The notes under the pieces are model-generated. The model saw nothing but the letters and a program-made list of their open reading frames with translations. It had not been told where the DNA came from and did not search any database. A DNA stretch of 38,039 bases from Porphyromonas sp. (GTDB lineage Bacteria > Bacteroidota > Bacteroidia > Bacteroidales > Porphyromonadaceae), in the NCBI GenBank assembly GCA_022772085.1, contig JALFBN010000001.1, positions 1-38,039 of the forward strand, written 5' to 3'. Shown here one piece after another: positions 27,030-36,044 of the stretch. Within the stretch, counting starts at the first letter, position 1. Each line of letters begins with the position of its first letter. Both the position numbers and the translations under genes were made by a program.

Positions 27030-27225
27030 TTATGAGATGCAGGGTAGTAGAGACTTCTCGGAATGGACTACTCCCGACTCCGGTAGGCATAGGCAAATCT
27101 CAATACCGGAAGGGACTTCGGATAGAACGCCTAGCGGTAGCAAAAATGCAGGGCAGAAGAGAAAACAACGTTGCCCAAGACTTTTTCGGCTTCTGCCCTA
27201 GAAAATAAAAACTCTAGGGCAACAG
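27030..27225. repeat. Cluster of competing inverted repeats between rplM and the cobalamin operon
   Basis: About 190 bp dense in inverted repeats and with no gene. GGGTAGT pairs with ACTAC-t-CCC near 27045-27075. TCCGGTA / TACCGGA are 27079-27085 and 27104-27110. AGGGCAGAAG / CTTCTGCCCT are 27150-27159 and 27190-27199. TGCCCTAGA / TCTAGGGCA are 27194-27202 and 27213-27221. GTTGCCC / GGGCAAC are 27170-27176 and 27217-27223. The last three pairs share bases, so only some can form at once. It is either a structured RNA or a degenerate palindromic element. Confidence 0.6.
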
Positions 27226-27247
27226 TATCAAGTAGAGAGGGGAATCC

Positions 27248-27273
27248 GTACCTTTGCTTCGTACAAATGGTAC
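27248..27273 (+). promoter_or_regulatory. Promoter of the cobalamin operon within a palindrome
   Basis: TACCTTTG at 27249-27256 matches the -7 consensus, 52 bp before the cbiG-cbiF start. It is half of an imperfect palindrome: GTACCTTTG (27248-27256) and CAAATGGTAC (27264-27273), differing by one inserted base. The right half reads TACCATTTG on the minus strand, a near -7 element. The palindrome could be an operator or paired divergent promoters. No -33 TTTG and no B12-box were seen. Confidence 0.5.
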
Positions 27274-27308
27274 AACAATAAAAAGAGTCCCCTCCTCTAG
27301 TATAGACA

Positions 27309-29153
27309 ATGTATATGAGTCATTCCAATCCTAAAATAGCTATCGTAGTCGTTACCGAAGCAGGGCTTCCCATTGCGCATATCATAAAAAAGGAGCTCCC
27401 CGAAACAATAATCTACTACAAAGGCAAGGCTCCTGAGGTCTATCCCATCACCTCTATCGCTAACTGTATACAAGAGCACTTCGGTGATCATCAGGTTTTT
27501 ATCTTTATCGGTGCAATGGGTATCTGCATACGGAGCATTGCCCCACACCTGGGCAATAAATATCAAGACCCTGCTATCATCAATATAGATAGCACGGGAC
27601 ATTTTGTGATCCCGGTACTCTCAGGACACATTGGCGGAGGCAACGAATGGGCAAAGCGCCTGGCAGGTATCACGGGTGGAGAAGCGATCATCACTACTCA
27701 GAGCGACAATCAGAACCTTTGGGCTTTGGATCTACTCACCTCACAACTGGGATGGCAGACAACAGCAACCCATGCTGCCATGAATCAAGCTATCTTTGCC
27801 TTTGTCGGAGGAGCCAAAACCGCTCTCTTACTAGAGATCAAGGACAGGGGTACGGAGTACCTCGAGAAGACCTGCCCCCCTCATGTGCAGATCTATTACC
27901 GCTACGCCGATATACCACTAGAGGAATACGAACTCCTCATATCGGTGGGATATCGCCACCGCTCCCCCCGAGGCATACGCCATCTTGCCTACTATGCCCC
28001 CTGCCTCACACTCGGGGTGGGATGCAAACGGCAATGTCCGATCCACGAAAGCGTGATTCAAACCATAGAAAATCGCCTACTCTCTTCGGAGATCTCTCCC
28101 CTTGCCCTGCGCTCGGTCGCAACCATTGAACTGAAAAAAGAAGAATCACTCATCGCATATCTTGCCCAACACTTTACCCGACAACCGGCTGAAATCTACT
28201 CTGCCGAGCAACTCAAATCCGTTAAAGTGGCAAACCCTTCGCAAAAGGTCTACGAGGTAACAGGCGTTTGGGGAGTAGCCGAGTCTACGGCAATCACAGC
28301 TGCAGAAGGCGGACAACTCCTGATCGAAAAGAGTAAGGGTTCGAGCCTCGAAGAGTATGACTTTACCTTTGCCGTAGCCCTCTGCCAGAGCAATGATCGC
28401 AGTAGAGGTCATATCGAAATCGTAGGAGCAGGCCCCGGAGATCCCGAATTGATCTCGGTACGTGGTAAACGAATGCTCGAAAAGGCAGACCTCATCCTCT
28501 ATGCAGGGAGCTTAGTACCCCGAGAACTCACCCTGTATGGTAAGGAGGGGGCAGTCATACGTAGCTCCGCCCACATGAATCTAGAGGAGCAATTTGCCCT
28601 GATGAAAGAGTTTTACGACAAGGGACTCCTAGTGGTACGGCTTCATACAGGCGATCCCTGCATCTATGGTGCTATTGCCGAGCAGATGGCCTTTTTTGAC
28701 CGATATGGTATGAGCTATCACATCACGCCCGGAATCTCCTCATTCCAAGCAGCAGCGGCAGCCCTGCGCTCTCAGTTCACCATTCCTGAGGAGGTACAGA
28801 GTATTATCCTCACACGAGGCGAAGGGCGTACCCCCATGCCACCCAAGGAGAAGCTCCACCTCCTAGCACGCTCCCAAAGTACCATGTGTATATACCTCAG
28901 TGCCGCTATCGTGGAGCAGGTACAAAGCGAATTGCTCCAAGCCTATCCCCCCGAGACCCCCGTAGCAGCCTGCTATAAACTAACCCATAAGGAGGAAAAA
29001 ATTTACCGAGGCGAACTCAAAGATTTGGCAAAAATCGTACAAGAAAACAACCTCACCCTCACAACGCTGCTCGTGATCGGCAAGGCCATAGATCATAGAG
29101 AGGGAGTATCCCGCCTCTACGCCGATGAATTTAAGCATCTATTCCGCCCCTGA
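27309..29153 (+). CDS. Bifunctional cobalt-precorrin-5A hydrolase / precorrin-4 C11-methyltransferase (CbiG-CbiF fusion)
   Basis: 614 residues with two enzymes of corrin ring contraction. Residues ~1-365 are CbiG, which opens the ring-A lactone and releases the two-carbon fragment. It has FIGAMGICIRSIAPHLG then VIPVLSGHIGGGNEWAKRLA, and its C-terminal domain starts near 230 (TLGVGCKRQCP). Residues ~368-614 are the CbiF/CobM SAM methyltransferase: IEIVGAGPGDPELISVRGKR, LILYAGSLVPRELT, RLHTGDPCIYGAIAEQM and TPGISSFQAAAAALRSQFT. ATG at 27315 is a possible alternative start. It is first in a two-gene operon, 35 bp before the cobK-cbiD fusion. It probably acts on cobalt-containing or metal-free precorrin intermediates; the sequence does not decide. 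Confidence 0.93.
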   Translation: MYMSHSNPKIAIVVVTEAGLPIAHIIKKELPETIIYYKGKAPEVYPITSIANCIQEHFGDHQVFIFIGAMGICIRSIAPHLGNKYQDPAIINIDSTGHFVIPVLSGHIGGGNEWAKRLAGITGGEAIITTQSDNQNLWALDLLTSQLGWQTTATHAAMNQAIFAFVGGAKTALLLEIKDRGTEYLEKTCPPHVQIYYRYADIPLEEYELLISVGYRHRSPRGIRHLAYYAPCLTLGVGCKRQCPIHESVIQTIENRLLSSEISPLALRSVATIELKKEESLIAYLAQHFTRQPAEIYSAEQLKSVKVANPSQKVYEVTGVWGVAESTAITAAEGGQLLIEKSKGSSLEEYDFTFAVALCQSNDRSRGHIEIVGAGPGDPELISVRGKRMLEKADLILYAGSLVPRELTLYGKEGAVIRSSAHMNLEEQFALMKEFYDKGLLVVRLHTGDPCIYGAIAEQMAFFDRYGMSYHITPGISSFQAAAAALRSQFTIPEEVQSIILTRGEGRTPMPPKEKLHLLARSQSTMCIYLSAAIVEQVQSELLQAYPPETPVAACYKLTHKEEKIYRGELKDLAKIVQENNLTLTTLLVIGKAIDHREGVSRLYADEFKHLFRP

Positions 29154-29188
29154 TCCCTTTCATTGAAGCCTTAAAAAGAAGCAATCAT

Positions 29189-31012
29189 ATGATCCTAATC
29201 TTTGGAGGTACAACAGAGGGGCGTATAGCCATTGATACTCTCACCGAGGGGGGTAAACCCTTTTACTACTCTACCCGAGGCGCATTGCAGGAGATTGACA
29301 ACCCACTTGCCAAGCGACTCGTAGGTGCTATGGACGCTCCTTCGATAGTGGATTTTTGCCAAAGAGAGGCAATCCGACTGATCATTGATGCGGCTCACCC
29401 CTTTGCGGAGCAGTTACATCAAAATATCGGAACGGCCAGCCTGCAACTGAAGATACCCGTACTAAGACTCGAGCGGTCATACCCTCTTCGCAGCCCCGAT
29501 ATTACCTATTGCGACTCCTATGCCGAAGCCATTGACAAAATGTTGCAAGATGGCGTACAACACCTCCTCGCTCTCACCGGTACGCAAACCATCGGCAAGC
29601 TACGCCCCTTTTGGGAGCAACGCCCTACGACTTTTCGCATCTTAGAACGTGAGGACTCCCGAGCTATTGCCCATCGAGAGGGCTTCCCCCTCGATAGGCT
29701 GATCTACTATACTCCCGAGTTGGGCGAGGATGCTCCCATTGCACAGCTCCGCCCCGATGCCATTATTACGAAAGAGAGCGGAACGAGTGGAGGATTTATC
29801 GAAAAGATAGAGGCGGCTCAGCGTGCTCACCTCGCGGTCTATGTAGTGAAGCGTCCCTCCCTCCCTTCTCACTTTATCTCCGTAGAGGGGCAGCATAACC
29901 TCTATCGTATGATACGGCACTATCTACCCGACTACTTTCCTCTCAAGAGAGGATATACCACGGGCACCTGTGCTACCGTGACTGCCAAGGCTGCACTCAT
30001 GGCGATATTGGAAGATGTGGAGACGATGGAGGTCGAAGTTGCCCTACCCCAAGGAGAACGGATTACTCTAGTACTCGAAGAGATAGAACGCTTAGCACCC
30101 AACAAGGCTCGTGCCAGTATAAAAAAAGATGCAGGAGATGATCCCGATGTGATCCACGGACACCTCATAGAGACTACCGTGGAGCTAGTCCCGGGTAATG
30201 AAATTCGATTCCTTCATGGCAGAGGTGTAGGCACCGTAACCCTCCCGGGTCTGGGAATTCCTATTGGAGAGCCTGCCATCAATGCCACCCCACGCGAGAC
30301 CATCACCCAAGAGCTTCGAGGCCTCCACCCCAAGGGCGGTATTGCTGTAACGATCAGCATACCCGACGGAGAAGCTCTGGCAAGCAAAACATTCAACCCG
30401 AAACTAGGGATTGTGGGTGGTCTATCGATCATTGGGACTTCGGGTATTGTGAAGCCTTTTTCGCACGAAGCATTCGTAAATTCACTCCGCAAAGAGTGCA
30501 ATGTTGCCTTTGCGCTCAGTCCGAAGCACCTCGTCATTAACTCGGGTGCGAAAAGTGAAGCCTACATAAAAAAGATCTACCCATTCCTCCCTTCTCAGGC
30601 CTTTGTGCACTATGGGAATTATATCGGTGATGCCCTACAAATAGCCCAAGAGTGCGGATTTGCCCGAGTGAGCATGGGTATAATGATCGGTAAAGCGGTA
30701 AAACTAGCCGAAGGCAACCTTGATACACACAGCAAAAAGATCGTGATGAATCGGGACTTTCTCCACCTCGTAGGGAGGGAAGAAAAGGTATCTCCTGCAA
30801 CACACGACCTCATGGATAAGTTAACCCTAGCCCGAGAGCTGTGGTCTATACCCAACCTCAAAGAGCGTAACGGACTGCTCCTTGGGTTCCTTCGACATTG
30901 TCATCAAGTGGCTCAAACACAACTCACCACCCCCCTTACACTGCATCTTATCAGCGAAGAAGGCAAGGAGATATTGACCTACCCATCCCTATCCAACGAA
31001 GAAAAGGGCTAA
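29189..31012 (+). CDS. Bifunctional precorrin-6A reductase / cobalt-precorrin-5B C1-methyltransferase (CobK-CbiD fusion)
   Basis: 607 residues. Residues ~1-250 are CbiJ/CobK: an NAD(P)H-binding start MILIFGGTTEGR, then STRGALQ, IDAAHPFAEQLHQN, LALTGTQTIGKLRPFW and ITKESGTSGGFIEKIEAA. Residues ~251-607 are CbiD, starting LKRGYTTGTCATVTAKAAL, with GHLIETTVELVPGN and GRGVGTVTLPGLGIPIGEPAINATP, then IIGTSGIVKPFS. CbiD acts just before CbiJ in the anaerobic pathway, so the fusion joins consecutive steps, although domain order is reversed. It ends 26 bp from the convergent outer-membrane gene, with no clear terminator between. Confidence 0.93.
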   Translation: MILIFGGTTEGRIAIDTLTEGGKPFYYSTRGALQEIDNPLAKRLVGAMDAPSIVDFCQREAIRLIIDAAHPFAEQLHQNIGTASLQLKIPVLRLERSYPLRSPDITYCDSYAEAIDKMLQDGVQHLLALTGTQTIGKLRPFWEQRPTTFRILEREDSRAIAHREGFPLDRLIYYTPELGEDAPIAQLRPDAIITKESGTSGGFIEKIEAAQRAHLAVYVVKRPSLPSHFISVEGQHNLYRMIRHYLPDYFPLKRGYTTGTCATVTAKAALMAILEDVETMEVEVALPQGERITLVLEEIERLAPNKARASIKKDAGDDPDVIHGHLIETTVELVPGNEIRFLHGRGVGTVTLPGLGIPIGEPAINATPRETITQELRGLHPKGGIAVTISIPDGEALASKTFNPKLGIVGGLSIIGTSGIVKPFSHEAFVNSLRKECNVAFALSPKHLVINSGAKSEAYIKKIYPFLPSQAFVHYGNYIGDALQIAQECGFARVSMGIMIGKAVKLAEGNLDTHSKKIVMNRDFLHLVGREEKVSPATHDLMDKLTLARELWSIPNLKERNGLLLGFLRHCHQVAQTQLTTPLTLHLISEEGKEILTYPSLSNEEKG

Positions 31013-31038
31013 AAGATCTTCAGAAATAATAGCTAAAC

Positions 31039-32187
31039 TTAGAATCGAAACGAGGGCGAAAGGGCGAGATAGAGTTCCAAAGAGTGGCTAAATCGCTGAC
31101 TACTCCCCTCAAAGGGGATCAGATGATACCACCCACGGGCGGCAAAAGAGAGTTGCACTAGAGGAGAGGAAAAGAAAGTGTATCGAGCATGAAGGCCTAA
31201 AAAAGAGGTATGTGTGAGATCTTTGACTAAAGGCCCCTCCCACAACGAACGACTGTTGACAAATGGAGCTCCCATAGGAGCGACAAAGTGCTTTCCCCTC
31301 CAATAGGCAAGCTCTGCCAGAATATGCGGCGTATGATACCCCAATTGTGAATAAAAAGCATGCCCCGATGGCATTTGAGGCTCTGTGCGCAAAAATGAGG
31401 GAAGGTAGTATGCCCCTGCATAGAGATCTCCCTCGAACAGCGAATAGGAAGCGCGCAATCCCAAAGCACTCGCCCAATAGCTATGTACAGTATCGTGTCT
31501 CAACCAACTGATCTCACCTCCTCGATGTGTAGCCGTAGATTGCAACTCTGCAGTCAGTGTATAAGTCGATCTACACACCAAGGGCACTTCGAGTGTAAGC
31601 CCTGCGGTAAAAGCCTCTTGATGGCGGTCAGCTCGAAAGGTAAAACTCTGCCAATCAATCCAAGCATCTCCCCGAAATCCCTCATAATTGACTTGGTATT
31701 GGACGCCCATCTCGGGATCGGCTGAATAACGTAATTCAGGGTTGTATAATGGCTCCACTAAGTGATGTGATGCAGTATGATCGAGATGCCCAATGCGTAC
31801 AACTCGCTCAGGAGAAGTATGGAGTACAACGGCAAAGAGAGGTACTAGATGCGGCATTTCACTCTTCCAAGAGGCATCCGTCCAATGAGGGAGTTCCACC
31901 CACCACGTACCCGTGGGGTAGCGTCTTGCGCCAAAAAAGCCTGTAGTATGGACTCCTGCCTCAATTGTCGCCCCCGACAGGAAGGAGGAAATATGATAAG
32001 CAACCTGACCCGAAAGCCGAAAGCCGGGGAGAGTGTATCCCGTTCCATAGGGCTGGGCATATTCGTTGTTCCGAAAAAATCCCTCGGCATGGATCTCGGC
32101 TTCCCATGGCTTACCCTCCGTTTGAGCCTTAACGCTCCAACAGAACAGAAGCGACAATAGGAATAGACAATGCCCAAAACAGGTCAT
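31039..32187 (-). CDS. Predicted outer-membrane beta-barrel protein, function unknown
   Basis: 382 residues. A signal peptide (LFLLSLLFCWSVKA, cleavage before QTEG) is followed by alternating hydrophobic/polar strands rich in Tyr, Trp and Gly with short turns, ending in SFRF, an aromatic C-terminus typical of outer-membrane barrels. I do not recognise the family. It starts 3 bp after the methyltransferase stop, so it is the last gene of the 37772-31039 cluster, and it converges on the cobalamin operon. A porin-like role is inference; a Bacteroidetes PorP/SprF-like or capsule-linked barrel cannot be excluded. Confidence 0.72.
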   Translation of the reverse strand: MTCFGHCLFLLSLLFCWSVKAQTEGKPWEAEIHAEGFFRNNEYAQPYGTGYTLPGFRLSGQVAYHISSFLSGATIEAGVHTTGFFGARRYPTGTWWVELPHWTDASWKSEMPHLVPLFAVVLHTSPERVVRIGHLDHTASHHLVEPLYNPELRYSADPEMGVQYQVNYEGFRGDAWIDWQSFTFRADRHQEAFTAGLTLEVPLVCRSTYTLTAELQSTATHRGGEISWLRHDTVHSYWASALGLRASYSLFEGDLYAGAYYLPSFLRTEPQMPSGHAFYSQLGYHTPHILAELAYWRGKHFVAPMGAPFVNSRSLWEGPLVKDLTHTSFLGLHARYTFFSSPLVQLSFAARGWYHLIPFEGSSQRFSHSLELYLALSPSFRF

Positions 32188-32190
32188 GAC

Positions 32191-33087
32191 TTATCTCTTT
32201 TGGAATATATAGACCAACGAACTGGCAGCTCTAGCGGTGCGCAACGTGCGAATCGTACCACCCAATCCAATCAAAAAAGCACGGAAGAATGCGTTACCCC
32301 CCTTACGCCCTAGTTGTTTTTGGGACATCAAGGCTATGTAATAAGCATCAAAATACATGGGATGCACCCTCTGAAGCACAAATCCGTAACGCTCCAAAAG
32401 GAATGTAAGACTATCCGGGGTAAAGTGCCACAAGTGGCGTGGAACATCATAAGCAGCCCAGTCCCCTCCAAAGTAACAAGCATCGTAACTCGTGGGATTT
32501 GGGACCGCAATGACCAGTACGCCATCAGACTTGAGCAACCGGCTAATGTGTCCAAGGTGCTCTTCGAGCGATTCGATATGCTCCAAAACGTGCCACAGCG
32601 TAATAGCATGAAAGTGCGACTCGGGGAATGGCGCATCCAACAGATCGGCAAGCGGATTCAAGCCAAACGTCCTCAAGGCAAAAGCACGTGCATCGGCATC
32701 CTGCTCCACACAAGCCACTTCGTATCCCCTCTGTTGCATATAGTGTGCAAAGTAGCCTGTACCACAACCAATATCCAACAGCCGAGAGCCGTTACCTCCT
32801 CTGCAATAAGCCTGTAACCAACGTCTCTTTTTACGCAACATACAACGTCGCACCACATGATACAATTGGTTGAAGAATTCCTTATTTATATTGCTATGCG
32901 ATATGTAGTCTATGCTTTTGTAGTAGGCACCGAGAGCCTCCCCCTGAGGTGGATTTTGAGTTATTACAAGACCACAATGAGAGCATCGAACCAAAGGGAA
33001 CTGCCGACCACTCACCAAATGATCAGTGGCAATTCCCACCGTACGGTACTCCCGATGGTGGCAAATAGGACAGATAAGTGTACCCAT
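32191..33087 (-). CDS. Class I SAM-dependent methyltransferase with N-terminal zinc ribbon
   Basis: 298 residues from the ATG at 33087, preceded by AAGGAG and 4 bp after the mazG stop; a longer frame from 33180 lies inside mazG and was not used. The N-terminus is a four-Cys zinc ribbon (CPIC at 6-9, CSHC at 35-38). The Rossmann methyltransferase core has motif I LLDIGCGTGYFAHYM (Asp105-Gly111), the acidic loop CVEQDADARAFAL, and HVLEHIESLEEHLG, then LKSDGVLVIAVPNPTSYD. This fits the Methyltransf_23-like group, often acting on small molecules, lipids or sugars; the substrate is unknown. A C-terminal hydrophobic patch (FRAFLIGLGGT) may contact membrane. Confidence 0.85.
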   Translation of the reverse strand: MGTLICPICHHREYRTVGIATDHLVSGRQFPLVRCSHCGLVITQNPPQGEALGAYYKSIDYISHSNINKEFFNQLYHVVRRCMLRKKRRWLQAYCRGGNGSRLLDIGCGTGYFAHYMQQRGYEVACVEQDADARAFALRTFGLNPLADLLDAPFPESHFHAITLWHVLEHIESLEEHLGHISRLLKSDGVLVIAVPNPTSYDACYFGGDWAAYDVPRHLWHFTPDSLTFLLERYGFVLQRVHPMYFDAYYIALMSQKQLGRKGGNAFFRAFLIGLGGTIRTLRTARAASSLVYIFQKR

Positions 33088-33091
33088 CTCC

Positions 33092-33919
33092 TTATACCTT
33101 GCTTCGATTGCTTGCACCCTGCACCGTGGAAGACTCTTGCTCCATGCACTTAGCCTCTTCCCACAGGGCATCCATCTCACCTAAAGAAACCTCTTTGAGA
33201 TTGCGCCCTTGTGCTTTCACTTTAGACTCTATATAACCAAATCGGGCAATGAATTTGCGATTGGTTCGCTCCAAAGCATTATCGGGATTGATATCATAAA
33301 GGCGTGCCGCATTGACCACAGCAAATAGGAGATCACCCATCTCGCTCTCTATGGCATCAGCATCATGCTCTGCAAGAGCCTGCTTCACTTCGTTAAGTTC
33401 TTCCTCTACCTTATTCCAAACATCGGATCGCTCTTTCCAATCAAAGCCCACAGCCCGAGCCTTATCTTGGATACGGTAGGCTTTCACAAGAGAGGGCAGG
33501 GATTGAGGGACTCCCGAGAGCACCGTTTTGTTTCCACCGTGCTCCTTTTGCTTAACCAGCTCCCACTGATTGACAACTGCTGAAGCCGTCTCAGCCTCAC
33601 TCACTCCATATACATGTGGATGGCGGAATATGAGTTTATTGCACAGCGTATTGCAGACATCAGCAATATCAAAATGCCTCTCTTCCTGTGCCATCAGGGC
33701 ATAAAAACAGACATGAAGTAGAACATCGCCAAGCTCCTTCTTCATGTCTTGATAATCCTCTTGAAGTATTGCTTCCGAGAGTTCGTAAACCTCCTCTATC
33801 GTATTTGCTCTGATACTTTCCTTAGTCTGCTCCCGATCCCAAGGGCACTGCGCCCTTAGGGTATCGAGAACATCAAGGAGTCGAGCAAAGGCTTCGAGTT
33901 TCTCCGCTTTGCTATTCAT
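33092..33919 (-). CDS. mazG: Nucleoside triphosphate pyrophosphohydrolase MazG
   Basis: Hydrolyses NTPs/dNTPs to monophosphates and PPi, clearing aberrant nucleotides. 275 residues with two MazG domains. The first has LRAQCPWDREQTKESI and the metal-binding EEVYELSEAI...KKELGDVLLHVCFYA pattern. HPHVYG follows, then the second domain with KARAVGFDWKE, VEEELNEVKQAL and ESEMGDLLFAVVNAARL. It lies 5 bp after the dsbD-like gene and 4 bp before the methyltransferase. The acidic residues in both helical pairs appear intact. Confidence 0.95.
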   Translation of the reverse strand: MNSKAEKLEAFARLLDVLDTLRAQCPWDREQTKESIRANTIEEVYELSEAILQEDYQDMKKELGDVLLHVCFYALMAQEERHFDIADVCNTLCNKLIFRHPHVYGVSEAETASAVVNQWELVKQKEHGGNKTVLSGVPQSLPSLVKAYRIQDKARAVGFDWKERSDVWNKVEEELNEVKQALAEHDADAIESEMGDLLFAVVNAARLYDINPDNALERTNRKFIARFGYIESKVKAQGRNLKEVSLGEMDALWEEAKCMEQESSTVQGASNRSKV

Positions 33920-33924
33920 TGTTT

Positions 33925-36012
33925 TTATTTTGTCGTAGGAGATGCAAGAGTAGGTACGGGTTTCCCCTCTTTGCGCGCCTCAAATTCTTTCTTTCCGTTT
34001 TCAAGGAATTGGATATAGCGACTCACGTCCAAATCATGCTGATAGGATGGACCAAGTGGTATACCCGAGTGATCAATCGGCACATAGAATGGTTGCGAAT
34101 TAGCACCAAACTTACTCCGTTGCAGGTAGCTCCACTTATCCCCGATCGTATAGAGCTTACGTGTTTTACCATTTTCCGTGATCTCCTGCACCTCGGGTAA
34201 TGCTGTCTTGTCATCAACCATGAGGGTAATGACGATGTAGTCTTCGTCCAAGATCTGCTTTACACGGCTATCAATCCATACATTATTTTCCATCTCTCGG
34301 CAATTGACACATCCGAACCCGGAGAAGTCCAACAGGATCGGTTTACCCGTTTCGCGAGCCTTAGCAACTCCCTCTTCGTAGTTCGTAAACTTCGCATGTA
34401 CCTCTCCTTCATACAGATTGAAGTCTTGCGTATTAAGCGGTGGAGCAAAAGCACTAATTGCCTTGAGCGGTGCTCCCCAAAGCCCGGGGACCATATACAC
34501 GGCAAACGATAGAGAGATCAACGCTAAGAAGAAGCGACCAACCCCAACCTTTTCCATAGGTGTATCATGAGGAAAGCGGATCTTACCCAAAAGGTAAAGC
34601 CCGAGACAAGCAAAAATGACGATCCAGAGTGCCAGGAATGTTTCTCGATCCAAAATCCCCCAGCCGTATGCCAAATCGGCAATAGAGAGGAACTTCAGAG
34701 AAAGAGCCAATTCAAGGAAAGCCATTACAACCTTAACCGAATTAAGCCACCCTCCACTCTTAGGTAATCCCTGAAGCATATTGGGGAATATGGCAAATAG
34801 AGAGAAGGGTAAAGCAAGAGCCAATGCAAAACCAAACATCCCCAGCGCGGGGCCCAAATACTGCCCCATGGATGCGGCCTGTACGAGAAGAGTACCAATA
34901 ATCGGTCCCGTGCAAGAGAAGGAGACCAATACTAGCGTAAAGGCCATAAAGAAGAGGCTTATAAAGCCCGCTGTGGAATCGCTCTTGCTATCCATTTTAT
35001 TGGTCCACTTCGAGGGGAGTACCAATTCAAACGCACCAAAGAAAGAGATTGCAAATAAGACAAGTAACCCGAAGAAAATAAGATTGAACACGGCGTTGGT
35101 TGCCAGTTCATTGAGTTTACTTCCTCCGTAACCAATAGTCACGACAAGCCCTAGCACGAGATAAATGATAATAATGCCTAGTCCATAGGTAATGGCATCT
35201 CGGATCGCTTTTTTGCGATCTTTCGTTCTTTTGAGGAAGAAGCTCACGGTCATTGGGATCATGGGCCACACACAAGGTGTAATAAGGGCAACTAATCCAC
35301 CCAGAAATCCGAATAAAAAGATTTGCCACAATGTAGAGTTAGCACGACTAAGTGACTCATCCCCATAAGCTTTAAGTGTATCGATCACAGGAGCCCACAG
35401 TGCATTGCTCTCAGCTTCATTCATTGTGGTCGTTACCGCTACAAGCGTACTATCGCCGGCAGTGAGGGCTACGCTATCAGCATTTGCAGAGGCATTGCCT
35501 ATATTCTCTTCCGTGGCCTTTGCATCAACGACTTTGGATTTCAAGTCCTTTGGAGAGAAAGAGACATCAATTCCATCGGGAGGGAGGCACATCTCCTCAT
35601 TACATCCCTGACCACGTACACGCACAGATATGGCAAATTTTTCTGCATCTGTTACGACGATTTTTTGGCGAAACGAAACTGATCGCTCATAGTAGCGCAA
35701 ATTCATTTCAAACTGTTTGTCGAAAGACTCGTGAGGTTTACGATCCGAAACAAACCCACCAATACGTTTGGCCCCTTGGATCTTATCAAAGATAAATTCC
35801 GTAGAGGAGGGGCCATCTGCCGGCATATTCTGATCATAAAGGTGCCAACCCGACTTGATCGTCGCAGTAAAAACAATAGTTTTCTCCGGAGTTCCCTTAT
35901 CTTCTAAAGTCGCTTGCCAAGTAATGACATCTGTCTGCATTTGTGCCTCTGTCCGCTGAGGGAAGAGCATAAAGAAGCCACAGAATAGGGCTAAATAAAT
36001 AAGATTCTTCAT
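33925..36012 (-). CDS. dsbD: Thiol:disulfide interchange protein DsbD-like
   Basis: Carries electrons from cytoplasmic thioredoxin across the inner membrane to periplasmic thiol proteins. 695 residues. A signal peptide (YLALFCGFFMLFPQ) is followed by the periplasmic alpha domain (~25-160) with its Cys pair in GQGCNEEMCLPPDG. The central CcdA-like membrane domain (~225-510) has Cys247 in LITPCVWPMIP and a second Cys in SFSCTGPIIGTLL. The C-terminal thioredoxin domain (gamma) has the active pair Cys568/Cys571 in FSGFGCVNCREME, i.e. CVNC in place of CGPC. All three Cys pairs are present, so full electron relay is expected. It lies 32 bp downstream of the pseudouridine synthase and 5 bp before mazG. 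Confidence 0.93.
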   Translation of the reverse strand: MKNLIYLALFCGFFMLFPQRTEAQMQTDVITWQATLEDKGTPEKTIVFTATIKSGWHLYDQNMPADGPSSTEFIFDKIQGAKRIGGFVSDRKPHESFDKQFEMNLRYYERSVSFRQKIVVTDAEKFAISVRVRGQGCNEEMCLPPDGIDVSFSPKDLKSKVVDAKATEENIGNASANADSVALTAGDSTLVAVTTTMNEAESNALWAPVIDTLKAYGDESLSRANSTLWQIFLFGFLGGLVALITPCVWPMIPMTVSFFLKRTKDRKKAIRDAITYGLGIIIIYLVLGLVVTIGYGGSKLNELATNAVFNLIFFGLLVLFAISFFGAFELVLPSKWTNKMDSKSDSTAGFISLFFMAFTLVLVSFSCTGPIIGTLLVQAASMGQYLGPALGMFGFALALALPFSLFAIFPNMLQGLPKSGGWLNSVKVVMAFLELALSLKFLSIADLAYGWGILDRETFLALWIVIFACLGLYLLGKIRFPHDTPMEKVGVGRFFLALISLSFAVYMVPGLWGAPLKAISAFAPPLNTQDFNLYEGEVHAKFTNYEEGVAKARETGKPILLDFSGFGCVNCREMENNVWIDSRVKQILDEDYIVITLMVDDKTALPEVQEITENGKTRKLYTIGDKWSYLQRSKFGANSQPFYVPIDHSGIPLGPSYQHDLDVSRYIQFLENGKKEFEARKEGKPVPTLASPTTK

Positions 36013-36044
36013 TTTCTGATGTATATAGGCTTATCTCTATTTGG

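Noticed and set aside
26403-27308. Cobalamin riboswitch upstream of the cbiG-cbiF operon
   Set aside because: No B12-box (GCCACTG-like) or matching core was seen on the plus strand, and the assigned promoter leaves only about 45 nt of leader.
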